A stretch of 64,000 nucleotides of DNA from Akebia trifoliata. Lineage: Eukaryota > Streptophyta > Magnoliopsida > Ranunculales > Lardizabalaceae. A program made the translations under genes and the position numbers. This document shows positions 15,039 through 28,630 of this stretch, piece by piece. The number at the start of each line of letters is the position of its first letter. Position 1 is the stretch's first letter. The stretch covers positions 26,643,163-26,707,162 of the forward strand of contig CM030713.1 of assembly GCA_017979445.1 (NCBI GenBank), in the 5' to 3' direction. The notes beneath the pieces were generated by a model, which did not search any database, was not told where the DNA came from, and worked only from the letters and a program-made list of their open reading frames with translations.

Positions 15039-16150
15039 GCTTTCCATTGTTTACAAGTTTCGTCTCCATTTGCTATTACTGCCGCTTAGTTTCTTTGTGT
15101 GATACATGAGAGTTTTGGGGGCCGTTGTAAGCAGTAATTGTCCAGAGTTCTCTGTAGTTTTTAACAGCTTGATTTTACAGCAGCTTGGCATTTTAACCAT
15201 TTATTATCTTGTTCATGCCCTGACCCAATATGGAAATGTCCATATGGATCATGGTAAGGTAATGGGATGAGTTGGTTTAGCTTAAAATTCCCAATCTATC
15301 AAATATCTTTTTTTATTTTTGTCAAATTTATTGCTGCCATCCTTTTCAGTCATATAAAATAGAGGTTATATTAAATGAAGTTTACAGATTGAGTTTTTCG
15401 TTTCGCATGGTTGTGCTGGCTAAAGTTTAAAAAAGCTGTGAAGCCAGACTCTGGATCAAAAACATTGTGACAAAGTTGGGGTACTTGCCAGGCAAGGGAA
15501 TAATTAATTTTTATTTATTTATGGGTAGAAGTCAAGGAAAATTTTTGGGAAAAATAAAAATGATTATTGTTATTACGTATGGATATATAGTGATGTATAT
15601 TTCATATATTAATCTAAATTCCATATTAATCTAGAAAGGTATCTTTCAAATTAAGCAAATAAGTGGGGACTGAAAATCTTTAATTAATCTCGACTTAAAA
15701 AAATAAAAAAAATAAAAAAAATAATACTTTTGAAAATTGAAGCAATCAAAACCTTACCTTCGCATCTAAATAATAATAATTATAATAATAAAAAACTTCT
15801 GGTACTGCTCCAGTAGCATCAAGTTGGTTGCTGGACCGTCAGTATGTAAAAATCACAACTGACCATAGGTACTAAAATGCTAGTATTTGAAAAATATATA
15901 GGAATAACACCAATGGACGATAAGGATTTGGTCTCCTTCAGGTACCTACTAGTGGATTTATTTACTTATAAATTATGTGAACACTAAGTGGTCTAAATGA
16001 ATATTAATCAAGGAGTATGTGGTTTAGCTAAAATTAGAATATAAAAAAAATGAGAAATGTGGGATGCAAATCAAGTCAATGGTTATGAATTTCAATGATA
16101 ATTTTGTAATTATATTGTTTTTAGGTCATTTGACAGGTTATTCAATTACC
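15039..16150 (+). other. pICln 3' flank, copy A of the segmental duplication
   Basis: Holds the pICln 3' UTR and downstream DNA. From 15158 on it matches 57592-58520 almost base for base with small indels (for example CATTTTAACCATTTATTATC, GGTAGAAGTCA). The match is broken at about 16150 in copy A by an 8.5-kb insertion and resumes at about 24685. No gene is seen inside apart from the 3' UTR. Confidence 0.8.
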
Positions 16151-19100
16151 TTTTTATTTTGTCTTGTGAAGACATTTTTTATATTACTTAAATCCAAATA
16201 AAATATAAATAATATAATTAGAAATATGACATAAGAAAAAATAAATTTTATTTAGTACTAATATTAATATCAATTATATAAACACTTCAAAGTAATTTAT
16301 TTCATATACATAAAAGATTTCCTTAAAAGTTTCATCCTGATAACATGTTCTCTGTAAACTTTTGGTGATAACCCCTTTGTCAATGAATTATTTATCATTT
16401 GGGTGGTATTAATATTTTCTAATGACATTAACTGTTTTTAAACTTTTTCTCTAACTACCAAATACTTAACGTCCATGTATTTCACACCATTCGAATACTT
16501 TCCATTCTTAGAGAAAAACACAGTTGCAGTATTATCACAATATATCTTCAGTGACCTGGTTATATAGTCGACAACCCAAGTCTTAAGATAAAATTCTATA
16601 ACCAAAGTGCATAATTCGTGGCCTCAAAGCATACCATGATATTTGCCTCTATAGTGGATGAAGTAGTAATGATCTGCCTTAACTTTTCAATAAGATAATT
16701 CCTCCTGCTAGTAGAAATACGAAATTCGATGTAGACTTTTTGCTATCAGAGCATCTGGTAAAATCTGAATCCAAGTACTTGATCATCTCTGATGATCTGA
16801 TTTCTTGTAAGTGAATATATAGTCCTTTGTCTCTTATACATACCTCATAATCTTCTTTGTAGCTTTTAACTGATTTATTCCTGGGTAATTTTGAAATCTT
16901 TCTAATAATCCAACTACAAAATTAATATCTGATCTGTTATAAGTCTAAACATACATCAAACTCCCAATAGCTGAAGTGTATGAAATATCTTTCATTTGCT
17001 TTCTTTTTAAATCATTATACGAACATTGCATTAAGTTGAACTTGTCTCATTTCCCGATAGGCACGTCACCATTTTAACAACATTGTATATTATATCTCTC
17101 TAAGACTCTGGTGAGATAACTTTTCTGAGACAATCCTAATAATTCTTGAGATTAATTCATAAGGATTTTTATGCCAATGACATATGTTGCCTTACTCATA
17201 TCAACCATCTTAAAATTCTTAGTCAGATAATTCTTAGTTTCGTGCAACAAGCCAAGATTACTACTAAGTAACAGAATATCATCCACATACAGAACCAACA
17301 TAATAAACTTGCTCCCACTGATCTTCAGATATATACACTGGTTAATAATATTTTCTTTTAATCCGAAAGAGGTAATGATATCATTAAACTTTATGTACCA
17401 TTGTCTTGAAGCTTGTTTAAGTTCGTAAATATATTTTTTAAATCTGTAGGTTAAATTTCTTTTTCCTTTTTTGTGAATCTTTCATATTGTTCCATGTAGA
17501 TTTCTTTATATAAGCTCCCATTTAAGAAAGTCATTTTCACATCCATCTGGTGTAAATCCAAATCATAATGAGTCACCAATGCCATAATAATTGTAAGTGA
17601 GTTTTTCTTTGAAATTAGAGAGAAAGTCTCAATGCAATCAATGCCTTCCTTTTGAGTAAAATCTTTGGCCACAAGTTTGATTTTAAATCGCTTACATTAT
17701 CTTTTGTGTCGCATTTAGTCTTGAAAACCCACTTACAGTCGACTTTTTTACATTTAAGATGTAATTTGATGAGATCCCAAACATAGTTCTGGTTCATAGA
17801 TTTTAACTATTTAATCTCGGCATCCATCCACTTGATAGAATCATTACTTTCAATTGCTTATAAAAACATAACCGGATTTTTATTTATCCCAGTATCAAAG
17901 TTCAATTTTTGTAGATACACCACGTAGTCATTTGAAATGGTAGGTTTTCTTACTTTAAGAGATCTTCTTACAACTACCGGTGGTGAATCTTCAATTACAA
18001 TGGTTGAGTTTTGATGGAGTACTGAATCAACTTGTTTAAACCGTTGTCTATCCTTCTCAAGTTGTTGAACATCTTGAGGATTAATAGTTTAATGAAGATT
18101 AAGAAATGGTAAGATATCTACTCTTATTTTTTCGAGAGTTATTTTACGTGGTTCGACACTTCCACTAATTTCATAATTTTTCAAGAATTTTGCGTTTTCG
18201 ATTTCAACTATTCTTGTAGTGTGGTTAGGACAGTAGAACTTGTATCCTTTAGACTTTTCTAAATAACCAATGAAATATCCAAATATAGCCTTGGGATCCA
18301 ATTTTTTTTCTGTGAGTTATGAATCCTTGCTTTCGATGCGTAGCCCTAAATATGTAAATATCTTAAATTGGGTTTCCTACCAGTCTATAACTCAAATGGA
18401 GTTTTAAGAACTGTTTTACTGGGAACTCTGTTTAATATGTACGTTGTGGTCTTTAATACTTCTCTTCACAAGAATTCTGAAATTGTTGAATGACTCAACA
18501 TACTCCTAATCATGTCCATAAATATACGATTATGCCTTTCAGTTATACCATTTTGTTGAGGTGTTCTAAACATTGTATACTGTGCACAAATACCTAGCTT
18601 TTCTAAGAGTTAAGCAAAAGGGATAGGATTCTGATTTAATTCATTAAATCTACCATAGTGTTCACATCTTTTATCTGACCTAACTATTTTAACAATTCTG
18701 TCTAATTGTCTTTTTACCTTAATTATAAATATCTGGAGGATATCCACAAACTGAGATTTTTCATGAATTAAATAGATATAATCAAACCTAGAGAAGTCAT
18801 CTATAAAGGTGATGAAATATCTTTCTCCACTTAAATGTAGTGGGAAAATGTCCACAAATATCAGTGTGTATGATCTAAAAAAGTTATTTACTTCTTGTGA
18901 TTTTTTCTTAATATGTTTGGTTTGCTTTCATTTAATGCAATCCACGCATATCGAAATATCTGTGAAGTCCAAATTGTCTACGATTTTATCCTTTACCAAT
19001 ATCTTTGTCCTAACTCTATAGATGTGTCCTAGACGTTTATGCCATAAGATTGAGGAATTTTTATTTATCAAATTACATTTCAAATTATTATTCGAATGCA

Positions 19101-20408
19101 AGGAAATTAAAAATTGGGCACAATCATAATTTAAATTTATTTGATATAAACCATCAATTAAAATCCAGATCCAACTAAAATTGAGCAAAAAAATAATTTT
19201 AATTGTCCAGATTTAAAAGATATCGAATAACCCAAACTATTCAATCTAGATAAAGAAATTAAATTCTTAGATATGGTAAGAACATAGAAAGTGCTATTCA
19301 GATCCATCTAATGACCAATCTCCAATATCAAGCGATAAGTCCATACAACTAATACTTGCACTTCGAGACGATTTCCTATGAATATAGATTTTTCACTTTG
19401 CATTGATTTCCTGTTTGAAAGGAATTCCTATATCGAATTTATAATGTGAGCTGTGGTTCTAGAATCAATCCATTAGGTATTAGAAGGTATTTCAACTAAA
19501 TTTGATTCATAACATACAAAAAAAGAAACATACATTTCTTTTTGAACCAACTTTTGTATTTTGCAGTATTTCTTTATGTGTCCCGTCTTGCCACAGAAGG
19601 AGCACTTGACACTATTGCCGTTCTTCCCTTCAGTCTGATTTGTATTCTTAGACGTTTTTCCTTTTCCTAATGAATTATTTTTCCATTTCCTTGATATTCC
19701 TCCTTTCTTTCTTACTCCTTAAGTCATCACAGAAGCAGATTATTTTCCTTTTTGTTTCAATCTCGTTTCCTCTTGAATGTATATATGTTAGTCAGTTTGT
19801 TAGCACGCTACTTAGTTTTATTAATGTTATAGTGATTTTAAAAGGTCTGAACTGAGCTAGCAGAGAATTGAGGGTGAATTGAACTAGGAAAGAATCATCT
19901 TCGCTAATTCTTAATGCTCTTAACTTTACTGTCTTGTTTGTTATGTTGAGGATGTGGTCTTGTATTCATCGCATCCCATTGTATTTCATAGTTGTCAACT
20001 CAGCTATTAGTGTGCTTGTAAGTGATTTATTAGTAGATTTAAAATTTTCTTCCACGTTCTTCAAGTACTCCTAGGCATTGTCAGTTAGAGGTAGGGAGGT
20101 CTTGATGTTTTTAGTGATAGTCATTGGCATGAACATCAAACTAAGCCTTTTAGATCTTTCCCAAGCGAGAAACAAGTTTTCTTGCTCTATCGTATAGTTA
20201 TCAGTTAAGTCTATAGGTCTTGTAAAGATGAAAAGTAGATCAAGATTCTGAACTCTTATAGTGAATTGGATGTGCTCATACCATTATGAAAAGTTCGATC
20301 TAATAAGGATTGGGATGGTGGATGCATGAGAATGCAACAAATCGGGAATTGAAATTTTATAAGGACAATACTTTAATTAGTACTTTTTATATTAAATAAT
20401 GATGAACT

Positions 20409-22468
20409 TGTGGACACGGGATTTTGAATGTTTTTCAAACATCCCTCCACTTTGGGGTGTTTTGGAGTCGCCACCATTCAAATTGAAAATGGGGTGTGAA
20501 TGGTCACCCGGATTTGTATTTTTGAAAAATCATATCATTTTTCCATTTTTTTGTTGACTCTCGTAAGATAAGGTGTATGTGGTCCAACCTCGATTCAAGG
20601 TAAGGGGGTCCATTTATGGAGTAGGGAAGGTGTTAGGCACCCTACTCCATCCACGTAATGTGGTAACCTCGGATTCGGTTTTCTTCAAATAAAAATAAAA
20701 TAAAATCAAAAAAAATTCGATGTGTGCCCTCAAGCATGAGGGACTTTCAATATTGGCTTCAATCATTAAGGGCACCCTTATGTAGAAGGGGCCCTTTGGT
20801 GATTTAACCCATGGAGTGTGTGCAAGTGTGTAGGAGAGGGGGAAAGTAGAAGAGGGGATGTGGAGGGGGTATTCCTTTTGTTGAACCCACCTTGTCCTCG
20901 AGTTGATCTTCAAATGTGCTTCCCTTGAGTTGACTTGGACTTGCTTGAAGTTGTGGAAGATTGAGTGGAGTTGAGAGTGAGGTGTTGAGAGTAGAGTGTT
21001 GAGATGAGATGAGAGAGGGTTGAGTGTAGTGAAGAAAGTAAAGTAGAGAGTTGTAATCTTTTGAGGATTTTTTTTTCTCAAATTCTCATTCGGTGTGGTG
21101 AGGGGAGAATGGAGGGGTTTTTATAGAGGTTGGAGAGATATTTTGAGGGTATAATGGGGTGAATGAAGAGAATAGTGGTTAATGGCATGGGTTTGAGAGG
21201 AAAAGGGTATGAAATTTAAGATGGAAATAAGGGTAGTTTTGTAATGAGGGAAATGGGTTATGTTTTAACCCAAATGGTTTGGATCTTACCCAAATCCATT
21301 TGGGTAGAGTGTTTGGTGGGGTGAGATGAGTGATGGTTGATGGGTGTAAGAGAGTTGTTTGGAGAATGAGTGTAGAGATGGTTGAAGAGTAAGGTGTTAG
21401 ATTTGAGATGATGTGTAGTGTAAGAGGTTGATTGGTTGGATTTTGGGAGAGGTGAAGGGATGAAGACATGTGGCAAATGGGGAGATGATGAGATTGGTTG
21501 ATTGGTGATGGTGGTTAGATGATTAGAGAGAGAGGAAGTATGGGAGGTATGGGTTGAGGTATGGGTTGAGGTGTGGGTGGTTGATAGTGTTAGAGAAGGG
21601 GAATAGGTTAGGTTAGGGTAGGGTATGGGTTATGATGTTGGTGGTGATGATGAGAGGATGGGGAGGGGAATAGGTTAGGTTAGGGTAGGGTTATGGGTTA
21701 TGATGTTGGTGGTTGATGATGAGAGGATGGGGAATAGGTTAGGTTCGGTAGGGTAGGGTTATGGGTTGAGTTGATTTTTGGAGGGAAGTGATGGAGTTGG
21801 TTAATGATGATGAGAGGATGGGTAATAGGTTAGGTTAGGGTAGGATTATGGGTTGAGTTGATTTTTGGAGGGAAGTGATGGAGTTGGTTAATGATGAGGG
21901 AGAGGAAAGGGTGTGATGACATGTGTCATTTTTTGTATTGAGTTGGTGATTGGTTTGATGTGATGATGATGGTTTGGATTGGGTTTGGGTAGTGAGTTGG
22001 GCTTTGGTTGGGTTGGGTTTAGGAAAGTAGTTTGGATTTTATGTGATGGGCTTGGGTTTAGATTGAATTGGGTTTATGATGGATTGGGTTTTAGATTGAA
22101 TTGGGTTTATGTTGGATTGGGTTTAGGAGAATAGTTTGGGTTTTATGTGATGGGCTTAGCTTAGGTTGGGTTTGTGTTGGATTGGATTGTAGAATAGGAT
22201 GGGCTTGGCTTAGGTTGGGTTTCGATGTGGGTAATTGGATGGGCTTGGGTTTAATGAGAGTGATTGGGCTTGGGTAGAATAGTAGTGGGTTGAATTTAAG
22301 GATGTAGGAGGGTGGTGAGGTGTGCGGGTCCATGGGCTACGTAAATCGCCTCGAACATTTATTAATGGAAAATGTGATGGGTTTTGTGTTTGGGCTCAGG
22401 GCCCATTCCAATTTTAATTTTTGGGGGCATCTTACGTCGAGGGCCCGCTCAAAATTCGGGTGTCTACA
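20409..22468 (+). mobile_element. Solo LTR L1, TSD GAACT
   Basis: Begins TGTGGACA and ends TGTCTACA, flanked on both sides by GAACT (20404-20408 and 22469-22473), so both ends are fixed. It carries GAGTCGCCACC near the start and AAGGTGTTAGGCACCC at about 20627-20642, words shared with four other LTRs in this window. No internal region or second LTR is present, so it is a solo LTR, probably Ty3-type (inferred). Very G-rich, T-rich blocks (about 21100-22300) produce long open frames on the minus strand that are not genes. It lies in the leader of the Copia element at 16151-24684. Strand gives orientation relative to the other LTRs only. Confidence 0.88.
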
Positions 22469-23094
22469 GAACTCATTAATATCACCTAAATTTATTTTTT
22501 GGGTTAAACTAGATATATTCATTGTTCACTCATCTAAGGGGTAAATACTAATTTTATTCACCCTATAAGACTAACATTATTTATATAATTTATTTAGTTA
22601 GTTTTGTTACCTGGGTATCTAATCCTAGCTCTGTTAAATTATGTAAATTATATTACCTTACCCATAGTTCAATTAGTTAAATGAAATTCTCCTTTGGATT
22701 AATCTCATTTTCCTAATTGAGTCTGCAATTGTAAATATTATTGTTCTTTAATGTCACCCCGATGACTAAATTTAATACAATTAAAAAATTCATAAATGTT
22801 GTTAATTAATGCCACTTTGATGACTACAAAATTAAAAAATTTATGTTTATATAAATTGTTCAATTATTTTTATTGGATTGGTTAAATCAAACTTTAATGT
22901 TTTACTAGCATGATATAGCAAAATGTTTTTTTTTATAATAAAAGTCAAATGCCTAAATTAAAGTTCAATTGGTCAAGAATTCTAAAATAAAATATCAATT
23001 TATTTTATCCTAATCTTGTACCAAAACAAAACAATACCAATAATCAAAATTGGAATCATATACACATCACATCAAAATTTTAAAATCGAAATTG

Positions 23095-23405
23095 GCAATT
23101 TAACATACATGTATTAACTGAATTGAAAATTAAACATACATGCATAAAAAAAAAATGAAAAATTAAATATATATGTAAAATCGAAATTAGAAATTAACAT
23201 ACATGTAAAATTGAAATTGGAAATTATCATAATGTAAAATTGAAAATTAAATAAACATGCAAAACCGATATTGAAAATTAACATACATATAAATCGAAGT
23301 TAGAAATCAAATATACATGTAAAATCAAAATTGAAAATGATCATACATGCAAAACCAAAATTGAAAATTAAATATACATGTATAACCGAAATTGGAAATT
23401 ATATA
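23095..23405. repeat. Degenerate tandem array in Copia leader
   Basis: About eight or nine loose copies of a ~33-38 bp unit with the core ATACATGTAAAATTGAAAT, varying by substitutions and short indels. Confidence 0.7.
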
Positions 23406-23455
23406 TATATTATATCTATATATATATATTATATATATATAATATATATAATGTA
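23399..23455. repeat. AT-rich microsatellite
   Basis: Interrupted (TA)n / TATATAT-type tract directly after the tandem array. Confidence 0.85.
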
Positions 23456-23675
23456 AAATTGAAATTGCAATAACAATAATAAAAAAAATCCAAACAAATA
23501 TCACATTTAAATTTCAACTAATACACGTAAAAGAAAATTTTGAAAAACCTAGTAATTATAATTACATAGCGAGTTCAAGAAATTGTCACAAGAATTTTAT
23601 AAGTTATTGAAATCTTTTATTTATGAATGGTAGTCAAGATATGGAGAATCAAAACCTACGCTTTGATACCACATG

Positions 23676-24684
23676 TTGATTATTTTATATATTCAAATCT
23701 TAATATAACTATTATTTTGTTTCAATATAATCAATCAAACACATCTCAAATAATCATTCATGAACAAAAATCTAGTTCAAGTTATCGTTACTTACCTTGT
23801 GCCATCGCTAAACTTTTAATCCAATGCTTTTGAAGATGCATTATGTAGATGCAATTTTTCGCTCTACCTCAAGATCTCCCTTGAAAACTCCCAGCTCGGT
23901 GGATGACCTGCAACATGACCACTCCGACGATCAAGTTAGAATTTAGTGCTGAGCTAATAAGAAGTTCTCTGGGAAGATTTTTTCTAACCTTTAATGCGAG
24001 TTACAGCCTGATATTTATAGTGTTCCTGATTCGTAGATTTCCAAGATCTTTGCCAATGATTTATGTCGAAGTAGTTATGCCTGTTCTCTAGCTTGTCAAC
24101 TACAGGAGTTGTTATACCTGCCTTGTTAGGACAGGGGCAGTTTCAACCGTTTTGTTAGGCTGTGAATTGTCACATCTGTCCTATTAGTGACAGAGCTATC
24201 ACGCTTGACCTGTCAATTTTCATATGCGTCTGACCCATATTTATGAAGCTCGGTTTAATGTAGTTCGATACATTTCCATCCAACTCGATACGTCGATAGT
24301 TATTTCTCGAAATTGTCACGTGTTGATAACTCCGAGAAATACCCTCTACATTTTCTTTAATCTCCCTTTTCTTCTTGCTTTGCGAAATCTCAATCGGATT
24401 GGTTTTTTTTTCTTCTAGACTCACCTTATCTATCATCTCTATTTGGATTGATTGAGTTTTTGTGATTGATGGATATCACTTCTTTTATCTCAATGTTTTC
24501 AACGTTTCATGTCCTTTCAACAACTCTAATATGGGGTTAATCAATCCCTTTTAAAGATGAAGGTTGATGGCTTAGATTAATTCTTTTAATAAATTTCTTA
24601 TCCATCAAGGTCTCCTACTAATTCCTTAAAGAATATAATTCCAATGATATTGGGTTTCCATTTAAAATTGATTGTTTAAATTCT
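23676..24684 (-). repeat. Probable 5' LTR of the 16-24 kb Copia element
   Basis: Starts (plus strand) TGTTGATT next to the primer-binding site complement TGATACCA and reaches close to the right junction with copy A. No second copy was found in the window, so the assignment rests on the adjacent primer site alone. The small open frames inside are not coding. Confidence 0.5.
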
Positions 24685-24734
24685 TTTTGTAATTAGATTG
24701 TTTTTTTAGGTCGTTTGACAAGTTATTTAATTAC

Positions 24735-26130
24735 CCATACAAGTACTCCAAGATTTTATGATTTTTATGAGTTTAGAAAAATTTATGACCAGAATGCTAA
24801 TGGGGTCTCATGTGTACATGAAATAAACTTTTCAAGGTAAAAAAGGTCAAAGTTTACCTTATGTTAGGATTAGGGTTTAGATTTTAAAACATGAATGCCT
24901 GTGCATATGGTTATTATAATTGATTTCTCACAATTTATAGATTAAAAAAATGTGATTGGATATGGTGTGAGGCTATCTTGTTATGATGCCAAGAACCAAT
25001 TGAGATACCTAAACAAGGTATTAGTTCTTTCTCTTATTTTTGATTAGGTAGGAATTGAATGATGAATCTATTTCTTTGCCTCTTTGCCACTAAATCAGAA
25101 TTCTTGTGAAGAATGACAAGATATGTGAATTACAATGACCTTTGCATATGATTCGATTAGGTCCTGAACAATCTAGAATCTTTTTCGCCTTTTTACCAGA
25201 AAGATCCGAATAAAACAATTTATGTCTCATTTGATCATTAGTCACTTGGTGTGATTTTAAGGTAAATCTATATTTTTTCATTTATTTAATCTTATTTTTC
25301 TCCTATATCTTCTTTTTCAATCCATTTTTTTCTACATTTTTATTTTCTCTTTTTGGGTGAAAGATCAACCCATCAAAACCTTTCTTTGTGCATAAGAAAT
25401 CACTTAAATCTACCATAACACATATAGAACCTATTCCGATTCCTTTAAAACTCAAATCTAAAACCATAGTTCAAACCACAACTTACAAACTATCCCTCCA
25501 TAAATCTAATTATAACATCTTAATTGCAAAATTTTATATTTCTTCTTTTAACGTATAGTCAACTGCGATTCTAGAAGTCTTTAACAAAAATCTTTCTGTC
25601 TTTGTCACCTCCTAATTAGTCTTTTTGCCACCTTTCCCAAAGTAGATCAACCTTATAATTGAACAAATTTAGGTTGTCCTACCTCAATGTGGAGTCTTTT
25701 TTTTTATTCATTCTCATTACATAAATGTCCATTCATTTATCAAGTTAATGTTCATGTACCTTATTCATTCTCATTTAAACCATCAATGATGCCATATCCA
25801 AAATTTTTAAGGTTTTCTTCTCAAAAGTTCGATTTACTTGAAGAATCTATTGTTGGTATTAACTATCAAGTGAGGAATTACAAGTTAGGTTTTCTTTATT
25901 TCTTTTCCAATACAAAATAGTTGCCTATCTTATCAAATAACTGGTGGTTATTGGATATTTGAGGGTTGGTTTTGGTTCCAAGGGTGCATACACGAAAATG
26001 GAACCGATAAAAGCCAAAACCTATGTTTTATATAGGTTTTGGTTCTAGATATATGTGGAAATTAAGATAGAAAAAATGGATACATTTAACTTAACCCAAA
26101 TCTTTGGGATGAGGTTTCGATGATGGTGAT
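24735..26130 (+). other. Non-coding part of duplicated segment A
   Basis: Matches 58500-59660 in order and orientation (for example CAAGATATGTGAATTACAA, CTTGAAGAATCTATTGTTGG). No gene is recognised. The open frame at 25687-25920 recurs at 59394-59699 with indels in its first half, which argues against coding. Confidence 0.7.
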
Positions 26131-27985
26131 TGTAGCTATATGATTTTCGAGTCCGAAAGATCAATACTGTGATTTGGAGTCACCATAATTATTTTTTAGA
26201 AAAAAATATGAATCACTACCCGCAAATCATTTTGAAAAATTGGTTTTGGGCATTGTAGTGATTTTTGTATGGAGAAAGACAAGGCCTAGCTAGAGTGTAG
26301 GTAAGGAGTTCAATTAAAGAGTGGGAAATATGTTAGACACCTCTCTTTCTCCACCTTAGGCAACCTTAAAACATGGCTGCTTAAAAAAAAAAAAATATGA
26401 GAAAACACGATTTTTACCTTTAAACATAAAAGAGACATTGATTTTGGCCTACATCATGAGCATCATCTCATTGAAAGAGGGGACCAGATCTATGTTTTTG
26501 TCTTAAGATCATACATTTTTGAAAAGAGCAGGTTTTGATGGTTATGAGCTCATTCTTAGGAAAGAAGGACCCAAATGCCTTTAGCCTTAAAATAAATTTG
26601 AGTAGTAGGTGCAAGGTGTGTATATAACATTAGAAAAAGAAAGAAATAAGTTTTCTTTCGGAAGATGGCTTTAATTCTTACACTTTCGATTGATCTAGAG
26701 CCAATCTATCAGTAGTAGAGGAGGGTATTCATTATAACTTAGGGATTTTAAATGGAAATTAAAGAAAGAAGGGAGAGAAGAGGAGGGAAGATGGAGGGAG
26801 GAAAAAGGGAAATTATTACATTATTTCATCCTCAACCTACCTTGTTTTTGATGTCTTCTCTTTTTGATCTTCAAATGATGATACTTGAGTCTTGAATATG
26901 TGTGTAGAGAGATTGGGGATTGAGATGTGGATGTTGTAAAGATTCTAGATTAAGAGAGGGGTGATTTTAAACTTCGGATATTGAGAGATATATGAGAAAA
27001 AGAGTTTAAGAAGTTTGAGGAGGAGAGTTCAAGCATGAGATTTTTGTGGAGTGAGTGGGCTTTTATAGAGTTTTTGGATACCTTTTAAGGTTAAAAAGGT
27101 CCAAGACTAGATATTGAAGGAAAATGACATGAAGTTTTAAGAGAATAGAGCTGAAATTTGAGGCTAATGGAGGGTAAATGAGGCAAAAATGGTAAAATGG
27201 GTTTTTGGGGGTTTTCAACTCATACCTTAGATGGAGTGAAAGTCAAGTTAGGAGGTGAGGTGGTTGTTTGAGAGACTGGTTATGGTGATGGGGTTAGGTA
27301 GTTTGATCTTGGGAGGGTGAAAGAAATGGTTACATGTGGAAATGTGGTAATCATGTATAGCTTTTTGGTGGATTAGGTAAGTTGATCAAGGAGAATGGGT
27401 GTGGTATAACATGTGGATGACTTGTGTGGTGATTTTTTGAGAAAATGATGTAATTAGGTTATGACATGTGGTATGGTGGGAGAGTGATTTGTGTAGCTTT
27501 TGAAAGTGGTGATTAAGTTAGATTTATTAGATTTGAGAGAGTAAATAAAGTGGTGATACATGACAATTTTGTGAGAATGAGCTTTGCACTTCATTGGACC
27601 TTGACTTTGGTTAATGAATATGGATTGGATTGTTGGATTTGGGCTTTAAGTTATGAGTGGGTTTGGGTATGGTTTAAAGGTTATTTATGGATAATTGGGT
27701 TTAGAGTGAATGGTCTTTTGAGTTGGGTATAGGAATGGGTTAGGGAAGACTTTAAGTTAGGTATGTGAAGTGGGTCATTAGTAGATGAATGGGCTTGGAA
27801 AGGAGGTAGGTTTAATGAATGCAAAGGCCTGACCCATAGGTCCAATTAAGGCCCTAAGGCTTTTATTTTGAATGAAACGGTGGAATTTAAGCAATTGGCC
27901 GTTTAGTTGGCAATTTGATTTAGATTTAAAGCACACTTTTGATGACTCTTTTCGAAGTGGGCTCATGCAAATTTAGTTGTCTACG
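26131..27985 (+). mobile_element. Solo LTR L2, TSD GTGAT
   Basis: Begins TGTAGCTA, ends TTGTCTACG (last base changed from the expected A) and is flanked by GTGAT at 26126-26130 and 27986-27990. It keeps a weak form of the family words (GGAGTCACCA; ATGTTAGACACC). Its right 1.1 kb is also present in duplicate B (59665-60770), while its left 0.7 kb is missing there. It was therefore inserted before the segmental duplication and later partly deleted in B. Confidence 0.82.
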
Positions 27986-28496
27986 GTGATGATGATTTGA
28001 AGTCTACCATTTGGGACATCTGAACCACTGTTAGAGAATCCCTCTCGAAAACGGAGTATAATATGATTTTCAACTAATCCGTCATTTTCAAAAATATTGA
28101 AGCCTATTATTTGGGACATCTCAACCACTTTATAGAGAATCCCTCAAGAAAATGGAGTATAATATGATTTTCAACTAATCTGTCATTTTCAAAAATATTG
28201 AATTCAATATTCAAAGCATTAAAATCCCATGTGGCATACTCAAATCGATTCCCTTGAAATGACATGACATGTGCGAGAATCGTAAATCTGTACTCCTCGA
28301 AATATCCAACTGCACATCCCCATAAAAATTGCAGTTGTCCATCACAAGGAGTACAAATCAACAGTTCTAGCACTTATCACGTCAGAGTATGTCATGTGAC
28401 GTAGTCAGGTTATCATGATTCTATTCCATTTGGGTTTTGTAAGATTCTCTCTCGCACCAGTTATTATTCTATCCATAGCTTAATAAAATCACATTG

Positions 28497-28630
28497 AAAA
28501 AATAAAATAAAATAAAATAAAATGGGCACTCCCTATTATGGGCCCATCATTCATCATCTCTATTTGAAAAAATAAAATAAAATAAAATGGGCACTCCCTA
28601 TTATGGGCCCCATCATTCATCATCTCTATC
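28497..28630 (+). repeat. Tandem duplication with AAAAT arrays
   Basis: Two copies of an (AAAAT)n run followed by GGGCACTCCCTATTATGGGC and CATCATTCATCATCTCTAT stand next to each other. Copies B (61545) and C (46165) of this region have only one, so the duplication is private to copy A. Confidence 0.85.

Larger units (their letters stand above)
22474..23672 (-). other. Copia leader region with low-complexity DNA
   Basis: Lies between solo LTR L1 and the primer-binding site at about 23663-23672, so it should be the untranslated leader of the minus-strand Copia element. It has no coding capacity. It contains a degenerate tandem array (23095-23405) and an AT repeat (23399-23455). Confidence 0.55.
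16151..24684 (-). mobile_element. Decayed Copia retrotransposon, split by a solo LTR
   Basis: Minus-strand Copia order is clear despite many stops and frameshifts. A gag zinc knuckle (CSFCGKTGHIKKYC) lies at about 19610-19565. Pre-integrase (ILWHKRLGHIYR) and integrase (FITFIDDFSRFDYIYLI) follow at 19188-18610, then the post-integrase FGYFIGYLEKSKGYKFYCPN at 18301-18089. Reverse transcriptase (AKDFTQKEGIDCIETFS, LHQMDVKMTFLNGSLYKEIY) lies at 17797-17451. RNase H traces run to about 16300. On the right, TTTGATACCA at about 23663-23672 gives a minus-strand primer-binding site TGGTATCAAAG, with a probable 5' LTR from 23676. A matching 3' LTR was not found on the left. A solo LTR (20409-22468) interrupts the gag leader. 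Confidence 0.85.
16102..24734. repeat. 49-50 bp direct repeats flanking an 8.5-kb insertion
   Basis: The block TTTTGTAATTAxATTGTTTT...AATTACC occurs at 16102-16150 and again at 24685-24734. In copy B of the duplication (about 58468-58520) it occurs once and runs straight on. The repeats thus bracket the inserted Copia-containing DNA. They are far longer than the 5-bp duplication a retrotransposon makes, so they point to repair, or to insertion into a pre-existing repeat. Confidence 0.65.

Noticed and set aside
20614..21469. Long minus-strand open frames (155 and 96 codons)
   Set aside because: Inside solo LTR L1, delimited by GAACT duplications; product is Ser/Thr/Pro/Leu low-complexity caused by G/T-rich repeats on the plus strand.
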